From contig CAVKMX010000066.1 in NCBI GenBank assembly GCA_963657295.1, forward strand, positions 1-12,543: a stretch of 12,543 nt of DNA, written 5' to 3'. This document shows, piece after piece, positions 1 to 5,435 of this stretch. Under the pieces are notes generated by a model. The model was not told the DNA's origin, ran no database searches, and saw only the letters and a list, made by a program, of their open reading frames with translations. Origin of the DNA: CAG-791 sp963657295 (lineage in GTDB: Bacteria > Bacillota > Clostridia > Lachnospirales > Lachnospiraceae). A program made the position numbers and the translations under genes. Position 1 is the first letter of the stretch. Every line of letters begins with the position of its first letter.

Positions 1-4
1 ATCG

Positions 5-78
5 TAGCGAGGGGGGGACTTGAACCCTCGACACCGCGGGTATGAACCGCGTGCTCTAGCCAGCTGAGCTACCTCGCC
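5..78 (-). tRNA. tRNA-Met (CAT), elongator type
   Basis: Read on the minus strand, the 74 nt fold as a complete cloverleaf. There is a 7-bp acceptor stem closed by a G1-U72 wobble, a GCTC/GAGC D stem, a CGCGG/CCGCG anticodon stem with loop TTCATAC (anticodon CAT), and a T loop TTCAAGT. The anticodon stem lacks the three G-C pairs of initiator tRNA, and the G1-U72 closing pair is usual for Firmicute elongator tRNA-Met, so elongator is preferred. An Ile2 tRNA with a lysidine-modified CAU anticodon is the alternative. The CCA tail is not encoded: CGAT follows the discriminator A. The T stem carries an A50-C64 mismatch, which is odd for a functional tRNA. Confidence 0.93.
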
Positions 79-112
79 ATGACTGTCATCGCTCTCGCCC
101 GACAGCTTGTTC

Positions 113-141
113 AGTATATCCGAATCGAAAATGAATGTCAA
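113..141 (-). promoter_or_regulatory. Sigma-A promoter of the tRNA-Met gene
   Basis: On the minus strand the sequence reads TTGACA (136-141), a 17-nt spacer, then TATACT (113-118). This is an almost perfect housekeeping promoter. The tRNA 5' end lies about 34 nt downstream of the -10 box. The surrounding 100 nt is AT-rich compared with the rest of the window. Confidence 0.85.
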
Positions 142-178
142 CAACTAATTTTGCACGGAAGACAGATTTTCGAACGGC

Positions 179-676
179 TTACTTCATCATCTTCTGCATT
201 TTCTCCAGCGCACGCTTCTGAATGACACGGACATTGCCGGGGGTCAGCCCCAGACGGTCTGCAATGCTCTGGTGATCCAGGCCCTCGAAAAAGCGCAGGA
301 CGATGATCTGCCGGCTGCGTTCGTCCAGCTGCCGGAGCAGCTCCGCCACGATGGCACGGTTCTCGATCGTCTGGGCAACCTGACTGGCGGCTTCGTCCAC
401 AGGCTCCGCAGCGGAGCCGGCGGCGTCCATCATCGCATCCAGGCTGTCATTGTTCTTGGCACTGCGGTAGTAGGAGATCAGCATGTTCTTGGCTACAATG
501 AAGATCCATGCCTTTTCCGGGCAGCGCGACGGGTCGAACTCGTCCTGGTGCCGATAGCAGGCGATGAACACCTCCTGCATGAGATCCTCCACATCCTCAC
601 GCGTTTTCATGCGGGGGGTCAGCCATGAGCGCAGGCTGGCGGAATACAATTGAACCCATTTCTCAACATCTGCCAT
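179..676 (-). CDS. ECF-type RNA polymerase sigma factor
   Basis: This 165-residue protein has the two-domain layout of a group 4 (ECF) sigma factor. Region 2 spans about residues 8-75 and includes the core-binding stretch DVEDLMQEVF (28-37) and the AWIFIVAKNMLISYYR segment expected to contact the -10 element. A variable acidic linker covers about 76-105. Region 4 spans about 110-160, with a helix-turn-helix at roughly 133-155 (LDHQSIADRLGLTPGNVRVIQKRAL) for -35 recognition. The ATG at 676 is preceded by GAGGAT nine nt upstream. The length is normal for the family. No membrane anti-sigma factor lies next to it. The divergent neighbours are a small acidic protein and a lipoprotein, so a cell-envelope signalling role is possible but only inferred. 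Its leader carries the repeat element also found before the phasin-like gene. Confidence 0.9.
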   Translation of the reverse strand: MADVEKWVQLYSASLRSWLTPRMKTREDVEDLMQEVFIACYRHQDEFDPSRCPEKAWIFIVAKNMLISYYRSAKNNDSLDAMMDAAGSAAEPVDEAASQVAQTIENRAIVAELLRQLDERSRQIIVLRFFEGLDHQSIADRLGLTPGNVRVIQKRALEKMQKMMK

Positions 677-815
677 AAATCGGTTATCCTCAGTAATTCA
701 AAATTATATTTACGGGAAGCTGTAACACAAAGCCACCCTTCTGCGTATTCTAATACAGAAACGTCGATAAGAAAATATCCATTGACGGCACACACCGGAA
801 ATGTGGATGTTTGAT

Positions 816-873
816 CAATCATGAATTCGTCCGAAGGCGGCCGATCATGTTGAAATCGGCAGATGCTGAACGG
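816..873 (-). repeat. 58-nt leader element, copy A (sigma-factor leader)
   Basis: Read on the minus strand, this 58-nt segment nearly matches 8885-8942 on the plus strand. The shared core includes CTGCCGATTTCAACATG, then ATCGGCCG, CGGACG and ATTCATGATTGA. I count one missing A and about half a dozen substitutions. It can form a shorter hairpin in which TCAACATGA pairs with TCATGATTGA through a one-base bulge. Homology to the longer copy stops at about 816. The element opens a leader of roughly 200 nt that ends at the sigma-factor start codon. Confidence 0.85.
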
Positions 874-881
874 ATGCAAAT

Positions 882-887
882 ATAGTA
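882..887 (-). promoter_or_regulatory. Candidate -10 box of the sigma-factor transcript
   Basis: The minus strand reads TACTAT here, exactly 10 nt before the first conserved base of the leader element. This is the same spacing as the TATAAT before copy B. No canonical -35 box lies 16-18 nt upstream; the region reads TTCCTC. On the plus strand the overlapping TATAGT (881-886) could serve as the -10 of the divergent gene at 916, also without a clear -35. The two start regions would then share the same few base pairs. Confidence 0.5.
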
Positions 888-915
888 GAATAGGCAGAAA
901 TGAGGAGGAAATACG

Positions 916-1149
916 ATGAGTCTGAACAAAATTTTAGCTTTTCCCGGAACGGCGGCAGATACTGCAGACATTGAGAAGCTTCTGAACAGCGTGGCAGAGG
1001 ATGCGGATCTTCCCTGCTGGGACGATGAACTGAGCAGGCTGATCCATGAAACCGTGGCGGGCACGATGATGAACAGCGAGCTGTCGGGCAACGAGCTGGA
1101 GATGGTAAAGGCCGCAGCATATGTTCCGACAGATAAGGATGAGCATTGA
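916..1149 (+). CDS. Small acidic protein of unknown function (77 aa)
   Basis: I do not recognise this protein. The ATG follows a strong GAGGAGG ribosome binding site 7 nt upstream, and codon use matches the neighbouring genes, so it is probably real. The product is acidic, predicted mostly helical and lacks membrane segments. A SELSGNELEMVKAAA stretch near the C-terminus (about residues 54-68) resembles the end of peptide-modification leader sequences (LSxxELExV followed by small residues), but only about ten residues follow it and there is no double glycine. It is divergent from the ECF sigma gene and ends 10 nt before the lipoprotein start, so the two plus-strand genes are likely co-transcribed. 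A role as a sigma-associated regulator is possible but unsupported by any motif. Confidence 0.7.
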   Translation: MSLNKILAFPGTAADTADIEKLLNSVAEDADLPCWDDELSRLIHETVAGTMMNSELSGNELEMVKAAAYVPTDKDEH

Positions 1150-1159
1150 AAGGGAGACC

Positions 1160-2395
1160 ATGGAAAACGTCCGGAAGGGTGTGAGAAATCGATGGATAGC
1201 GGGACTGCTGGCCCTTGGGGCGGCAGTCTCTTTGGCTGCGTGCGGAATGCTGCAGGAGGAGGTCGGCGGAGAGCTCTCCGCTGCCGGAGGAGCTGCGGAG
1301 CAGGAGGCAGAGAGCACGGAAGCGGATGGAGCAGAGAGCGTGTCCGGAGAACAGAGTGACGCATCCGCGGAGGAAGAGGATGCCGCGGAGGACGCAGACG
1401 ATCTGAGGAACACCGTGAGCCTGGACGGGAATACGGTGACGACCCCCTATTTCACGGCGCAGATTCCGGAATCGTGGGAGGACCGCTTTCAATGGAGCGT
1501 GTACGAGCACGAAGGCGGCTACAGCCTCAGCTTTGAAGATCAGGAGGCAGCGGAATACTACGGAAGCGGGAATCTCTGCAGCATTCAGGTCTCACCGGAG
1601 GTGCCGGTCTACATTCAGTACATCGGCGGGGATTTTGTCGGAGTCATAGAGAATCCGGAGGGGGAGGTTCGTTACCTGTCGGTTTCCTATCCCACGGAGG
1701 CACCCTTTGACGGAGACATCCTCGAGCGTTATCTGGAAATGGAAGAGAGCGCAGAGGCTCTCTGCGCTTCCGTTGAGGCCGCCGGCAGCTGGGAAATGCA
1801 GCAGAAAAGCTATGAAGAGGTCATGGCCGATGTGGAGAGCACGGTATCCGGCGTGATGGCCGATGCCTCCATGCATTCCTTTACCCTGCAGGATTACAAC
1901 GGAAGGATGATCACCTTCAGCGGGGCGGATCTGGATCTGGCCAATCTGTCGGAGGACGGTGTTCATCCGGGACATTGCTATGAGGTGACCTACCGGGGCG
2001 TTCTGGGGGAGGACGGCAGCACGGAGCATGCAGTCTTCGTATCTCTGGAGAACCGGGATGCGGATGCACCGGCGAAGGATTATGATGCGTGCTATTATGC
2101 AACACAGGTGAAAATGGCGCTCTCCTATCGGGATATGAGCTATCTTGCTCAGCTGTGCCGCTTCCCGCTTGTGCTGGACGGGAGGGAAATTCAGACAGCG
2201 GAGGAGTTTGCCGCCCTTGACTTTGATGAGGTCTTCTCGGAGGAGCTCCTGCGCAATGTAACCTATTGCGATCTGTACCACGCGGAGATGACCGGCGATT
2301 CCTTCAGCATCAGCCTGCTGCAGAAGGCACCGGAGATCGTGATCGGAAAGATCGGAGAAGGACAGTGGGCGATTACGGCCATCCGCAATCAGTGA
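1160..2395 (+). CDS. Large secreted lipoprotein of unknown function
   Basis: The 411-residue product starts with a basic n-region, a hydrophobic stretch (about 12-27) and a lipobox LAAC with Cys28, so it should be lipid-anchored on the outer face of the membrane. Residues about 30-90 form an acidic Glu/Ala/Ser-rich low-complexity linker. A globular part then begins near VSLDGNTVTTPYFTAQIPESW, a pattern common in uncharacterised Firmicute surface proteins. Later comes a segment near FTLQDYNGRMITFSGADLD, and a C-terminal region after about residue 315 whose shape resembles NTF2-like domains; that last point is a weak impression. I chose the ATG at 1160 because AAAGGGAG lies just upstream and it gives a proper signal peptide. 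Upstream in-frame ATGs at 1121 and 1139 would overlap the preceding gene and lack good binding sites. Confidence 0.85.
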   Translation: MENVRKGVRNRWIAGLLALGAAVSLAACGMLQEEVGGELSAAGGAAEQEAESTEADGAESVSGEQSDASAEEEDAAEDADDLRNTVSLDGNTVTTPYFTAQIPESWEDRFQWSVYEHEGGYSLSFEDQEAAEYYGSGNLCSIQVSPEVPVYIQYIGGDFVGVIENPEGEVRYLSVSYPTEAPFDGDILERYLEMEESAEALCASVEAAGSWEMQQKSYEEVMADVESTVSGVMADASMHSFTLQDYNGRMITFSGADLDLANLSEDGVHPGHCYEVTYRGVLGEDGSTEHAVFVSLENRDADAPAKDYDACYYATQVKMALSYRDMSYLAQLCRFPLVLDGREIQTAEEFAALDFDEVFSEELLRNVTYCDLYHAEMTGDSFSISLLQKAPEIVIGKIGEGQWAITAIRNQ

Positions 2396-2410
2396 ACCAT
2401 GCGCCATCCG

Positions 2411-2601
2411 CGCAATAGGAGGTTACTGCACAGACGCCCGCCAGACGACAGGGTGGCGGAGAATGTCCAGTCCGGGGGCCTTGCGAGGCCTCGGTGCTTN
2501 NNNNNNNNNTCCTCGCACGGAGTGAGAACGTCCCCAGGACGGACAGCTCCGCCAGGACCCGTCGCCGGCGGGCGAATGAACTGTAACAATAGGAGCTGCG
2601 C
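2411..2601. repeat. Long imperfect inverted repeat around an assembly gap
   Basis: About 190 nt between the lipoprotein gene and the riboswitch promoter hold two arms complementary over most of their length. Paired blocks include GCGCA/TGCGC at the base, GTTAC/GTAAC, GCCCGCC/GGCGGGC, TGGCGGAG/CTCCGCCA, TGTCC/GGACA and GGGG/CCCC towards the apex, separated by internal loops. The apex falls on the run of Ns. Near the base the same purine-rich word CAATAGGAG occurs on both arms (2413-2421 and 2587-2595), so it cannot pair and would form a symmetric loop. The result would be a rod-shaped RNA or a DNA cruciform. There is no T run for an intrinsic terminator, and I found no sequence signature of 6S, SRP or RNase P RNA. 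No open reading frame here looks coding. Confidence 0.55.
2500..2509. other. Assembly gap (10 Ns)
   Basis: Ten consecutive undefined bases lie at the predicted apex of the inverted repeat. Strong secondary structure probably stopped assembly or sequencing here. The true gap length is unknown, and the two flanks may not be directly adjacent. Confidence 0.99.
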
Positions 2602-2626
2602 AATCGGCGAAACGGGGAATGGGGGA

Positions 2627-2655
2627 TTGACGTGACCTGCGGTTTTAGGTATCCT
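2627..2655 (+). promoter_or_regulatory. Sigma-A promoter for the riboswitch-oadB transcript
   Basis: The sequence reads TTGACG (2627-2632), a 17-nt spacer, then TATCCT (2650-2655). The expected start near 2661-2663 coincides with the 5' strand of the riboswitch P1 helix. Confidence 0.7.
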
Positions 2656-2656
2656 A

Positions 2657-2806
2657 GCGGAAAAGGGAGTAGCTGCCCGCCCACGCGTCGCGTGCGGTCG
2701 GGATTCGGCATCGTCAATGCACGGCGTGAGCCCGGTGCCGGGGCGGATCTCTCAGGATCCCGAAGCGGGTCATGAGCGGATATCTGACAGCAAGACTTTT
2801 GTTCGC
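2657..2806 (+). ncRNA. yybP-ykoY family manganese riboswitch
   Basis: The conserved blocks of this Mn2+-sensing aptamer appear in order: AAAAGGGAGTAGC (2661-2673), CGTCAATGC (2712-2720) and AGCAAGACTTTTG (2789-2801). P1 forms from AAAAG (2661-2665) with CTTTT (2796-2800) and can extend with GCG/CGC. The stem CGGCA/TGCCG (2706-2710 with 2736-2740) carries the CGTCAA loop. A further arm is built on CTCA/TGAG and CCCG/CGGG at about 2751-2776. In known members, the two conserved loops dock and bind Mn2+, which stabilises P1. The 3' aptamer strand also forms the 5' arm of the terminator that follows, so metal binding should favour read-through, the usual ON logic of this family. Family identity is read by eye from these motifs. 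Confidence 0.88.
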
Positions 2807-2839
2807 AGCGGAGGCTGCGGCAGAGGTCTTGCTGTTTTT
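2788..2839 (+). terminator. Riboswitch expression platform (intrinsic terminator)
   Basis: CAGCAAGAC (2788-2796) pairs with GTCTTGCTG (2826-2834), with an inner GCAGC/GCTGC hairpin, and is followed directly by TTTTT (2835-2839). The 5' arm contains the conserved AGCAAGAC of the aptamer, so aptamer and terminator folds are mutually exclusive. It ends 27 nt before the oadB start codon. Confidence 0.88.
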
Positions 2840-2866
2840 GTATGAATGGAAATAGGAGGAAGCGAA

Positions 2867-4003
2867 ATGCAGCAGCTGATGGATTTGTTCGGAAACGTGA
2901 CGAATCTGACGTGGCAGATGGTTGCCATGTGGGTGATTGGAGGAATCCTGATTTATCTGGGGATTCGAAAGGAAATGGAACCGTCCTTACTGGTTCCGAT
3001 GGGCTTCGGCGCCATTTTCGTGAATCTGCCGCTGTCCGGCGCGGTCACGCAGACCATCGACGGAATTCTGACAGAGGGGCCGCTGGATATTCTGTTCAAC
3101 GCGGGCATCTCAAATGAACTGTTCCTGCTCCTTCTGTTCGTCGGCATCGGAGCCATGATTGATTTCACGCCGCTCCTGGCCAATCCGACGATGATGCTCT
3201 TCGGTGCAGCGGCGCAGTTCGGCATCTTCTTCACCCTGAGTCTGGCCACCCTGTTCGGCTTCTCGCTGCAGGATGCGGCGTCGGTCGGCATCATCGGTGC
3301 AGCGGACGGCCCGACCTCCATCTTCGTCGCAGATTATTTCTCCTCGAAATATCTCGGCGCCATCATTGTGGCGGCTTATTCCTATATGGCACTGGTGCCG
3401 ATCATCCAGCCGCCGGTCATCCGCATGATCACCACCAAATCGGAGCGCGCCATTCATATGAAGTATCAGGGCAGCAGCGTGTCAAAGACGGCGAAGATTC
3501 TGTTCCCGATCTGCATCACGGTAGTGGCAGGCCTCATTGCCCCGCGAAGCGTTGCCCTGGTCGGCTTTCTGATGTTCGGCAATCTCATCCGGGAGTGCGG
3601 TGTTCTGGATTCTCTCTCTGAAACGGCGCAGGGAGCGCTCGCGAACCTGATCACGCTGCTCCTGGGCCTTACGGTGGCATCGCAGATGCGCGCCGAGAAT
3701 TTCCTGAATATACAGACCATTTTTATTCTGGTGCTGGGGCTGATCGCCTTTGTCTTTGACACGGTGGGCGGCGTATTGTTCGCCAAGATTCTGAACATCT
3801 TCCGCAAGGACAAGATCAATCCGATGATCGGTGCCTGCGGGATCTCCGCCTTCCCGATGTCGGCCCGCGTGATCACGCAGATGGGCCTGAAGGAGGATCC
3901 CACGAACGTACTGATCATGCAGGCGACCAGCGTCAACGTGTCCGGTCAGATTGCTTCTGTCATTGCCGGCGGACTGCTGCTGAGCCTGATCCCGATGCTG
4001 TGA
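2867..4003 (+). CDS. oadB: Sodium ion-translocating decarboxylase, beta subunit
   Basis: This 378-residue multi-membrane protein belongs to the OadB/MmdB/GcdB family. The beta subunit catalyses decarboxylation of carboxybiotin coupled to Na+ export in oxaloacetate, methylmalonyl-CoA or glutaconyl-CoA decarboxylase complexes. Family motifs seen are IIGAADGPT (142-150, with the essential Asp147), GFLMFGNLIREC (233-244), GACGISAFPMSARV (322-335) and NVSGQIASVIAGG (357-369). The ATG at 2867 is chosen because AGGAGGA lies six nt upstream; an upstream in-frame ATG at 2846 lacks a site. Substrate specificity cannot be read from this subunit, so the symbol is family-level (gcdB or mmdB are equally possible). 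Alpha and biotin-carrier subunits are absent from the window. A manganese riboswitch sits directly upstream, which is unusual for this family. Confidence 0.93.
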   Translation: MQQLMDLFGNVTNLTWQMVAMWVIGGILIYLGIRKEMEPSLLVPMGFGAIFVNLPLSGAVTQTIDGILTEGPLDILFNAGISNELFLLLLFVGIGAMIDFTPLLANPTMMLFGAAAQFGIFFTLSLATLFGFSLQDAASVGIIGAADGPTSIFVADYFSSKYLGAIIVAAYSYMALVPIIQPPVIRMITTKSERAIHMKYQGSSVSKTAKILFPICITVVAGLIAPRSVALVGFLMFGNLIRECGVLDSLSETAQGALANLITLLLGLTVASQMRAENFLNIQTIFILVLGLIAFVFDTVGGVLFAKILNIFRKDKINPMIGACGISAFPMSARVITQMGLKEDPTNVLIMQATSVNVSGQIASVIAGGLLLSLIPML

Positions 4004-4004
4004 G

Positions 4005-4066
4005 GCAGAGGCAGCGGGAATTGCGGCGGAGACTTCCTGCGTGCGGAGCTGTCCCTGCGCCTCTGC
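4005..4066 (+). other. Intercistronic hairpin
   Basis: GCAGAGGC (4005-4012) pairs with GCCTCTGC (4059-4066), and an inner GGGA/TCCC extends the stem. It begins one base after the oadB stop codon. No T run follows, so it is more likely an RNA-stabilising or processing hairpin between oadB and the small downstream gene than a terminator. Confidence 0.45.
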
Positions 4067-4118
4067 GGATGGGCCGCGGCAGGAATGGGAAAATAAGAGG
4101 TAGAGAAAGGAGTAAAGG

Positions 4119-4253
4119 ATGCTGACGAATTTTATGGAGTCGCTGCGGGTGATGGGTTTTGGTATGCTGGGAATTTTCGCTGTGGCGGTTGTCCTCATCG
4201 TGATTATGAAGATTCTGGTGAAGCTGTTCCCGGTGAAAAAGGACGAGGAGTAA
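4119..4253 (+). CDS. Small single-span membrane protein, OadG/gamma-like
   Basis: A 44-residue protein begins MLTNFMESLRVMGFGMLGIF, has one membrane segment (about residues 12-32) and ends in a charged tail (KLFPVKKDEE). The ribosome binding site GAAAGGAG lies seven nt before the ATG. This layout (short N-terminus, a MGFGMLGIFAV-type start to the membrane helix, then a lysine/acid tail) matches the small gamma (OadG) or delta (MmdD) subunits that anchor and stabilise sodium-pump decarboxylases. Its position 115 nt after the beta subunit supports this. It is shorter than typical OadG proteins of about 80 residues, lacking the long C-terminal tail that contacts the alpha subunit. It is short enough to be missed by automatic annotation. 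Confidence 0.75.
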   Translation: MLTNFMESLRVMGFGMLGIFAVAVVLIVIMKILVKLFPVKKDEE

Positions 4254-4348
4254 GGAAAAGATAAACGCCGAACGGACTGCGCCTGCGGCGGCGGGCACAG
4301 GGAGGGGAACGATCGGCATGGAATGCACGGAGGAAAGGGGACGGAATC

Positions 4349-5401
4349 ATGCAGAAGGAGCGACTTGATTATCTGGATTTCGCAAAGTGTATTGCAATTT
4401 TCCTTGTGATCTGGGGGCATGCGGCGCCGACGGGCTCGAGCATACCGTACCGGATTGTGCTGTATGCCTTCCACATGCCGTTGTTCTTCCTGGTGTCGGG
4501 GATGGTGATTGCACGCCGGGCGGATGAGTATGACGGCGCACATTGGAGAAAATTCATCCGCAAGAACGTCATGGCGCTGCTGGTGCCGTACCTGATCTGG
4601 GGAGCGATCTACTCCAGCTTTTGCTACGGGAATTTTATAAAGCTGTTCTACGGCTCCTGGGAGATGATTGAGAAGGCGGAAACCCTGACGTCCCTGTGGT
4701 ATCTCCCCTGCCTGTTCCTTGCCAGAGTGATGGCCGAGCTGCTGCTGATGCTGTCCTGGAGGATCCGGAGCATTCCCCGCTGGCAGATGGCGCTCGCGGC
4801 CTCGGCGGCGGCATTTGCCGTCGGCTTTGCACTGCCGCACCTTTCTATCGGCGATCCGCTCTGCTGCGACATTGCCTTTGTGGCCCTGGGATTCATCATG
4901 CTGGGATATGCCGTCAAGAATCTTGTCTTCCGGCTGCCGAGGAGGAACGGATGGCTCTATCTGCTCACGGCAGCGCTGTTCGGAGGCCTGCTCTTCCTCG
5001 GTCAGAGGCTGCAGGGAGATTCCCCGCACCTGATGATGATGTGCAGGGCAGAGTACGGAAATCTCTTTTTCTTCTTTCTCAACGCCTTTGCCGGAATCGG
5101 ACTGGTGCTGTCCTTTTCGATTTTCCTTACGATTTTCTTCCGGGAGCGTCCGCATGAGAGGGCCAGAGCCTTTATGCTGTGGGCGGGAGAGAACACGATC
5201 GGCATCTATTTCCTGCACAAGCCTTTTCTGCAGGAGGTGATCATGCCGGCGCTTCTTTCTGCGGCGGGCACAGAGCAGCTGAGTGCAGGGCTTGCCTTTG
5301 CCGGCGCTGTCGGGGCGTTTGTGTTCTCTGCGGCGGGCTGCTGGGTGATCAATCGGTACGTGCCGTCGCTGTTCGGGAAAGCTGCCGTCAAGGCACAGTG
5401 A
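4349..5401 (+). CDS. Acyltransferase family 3 membrane protein
   Basis: The 350-residue product has about ten membrane segments and the acyltransferase-3 signature. It starts ERLDYLDFAKCIAIFLVIWGH with the conserved His24, and continues with FHMPLFFLVSG (41-51). A GENTIGIYFLHKPFLQE segment near residues 278-294 matches the C-terminal part of the family. Such proteins O-acetylate surface polysaccharides, peptidoglycan or antibiotics; the opening resembles fucose 4-O-acetyltransferase-like members. The acceptor cannot be told. The start is supported by AGGAAAGGGG at 4331-4340. It may be read from the riboswitch operon, since no terminator lies between, but no functional link to the decarboxylase is evident. 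Confidence 0.88.
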   Translation: MQKERLDYLDFAKCIAIFLVIWGHAAPTGSSIPYRIVLYAFHMPLFFLVSGMVIARRADEYDGAHWRKFIRKNVMALLVPYLIWGAIYSSFCYGNFIKLFYGSWEMIEKAETLTSLWYLPCLFLARVMAELLLMLSWRIRSIPRWQMALAASAAAFAVGFALPHLSIGDPLCCDIAFVALGFIMLGYAVKNLVFRLPRRNGWLYLLTAALFGGLLFLGQRLQGDSPHLMMMCRAEYGNLFFFFLNAFAGIGLVLSFSIFLTIFFRERPHERARAFMLWAGENTIGIYFLHKPFLQEVIMPALLSAAGTEQLSAGLAFAGAVGAFVFSAAGCWVINRYVPSLFGKAAVKAQ

Positions 5402-5435
5402 AATCCTCGATGCGGCCGGGCGGCGGTGCCGGTGC

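Noticed and set aside
619..879. Minus-strand open frame across the sigma leader and the start of the sigma gene
   Set aside because: It begins at a TTG in the promoter region, overlaps the well-supported sigma gene in another frame, and has no ribosome binding site. Its ATG at about 825 lies within the repeat element.
2411..2601. 6S RNA, SRP RNA or RNase P RNA
   Set aside because: Size and rod shape fit loosely, but the conserved sequence blocks of SRP (GGAAG...AGCAG) and RNase P (GAGGAAAGTCC) are absent and the apex is undefined.
2399..2635. Possible small coding regions across the N gap
   Set aside because: The frames run through undefined bases, have no ribosome binding site and reflect the inverted-repeat arms.
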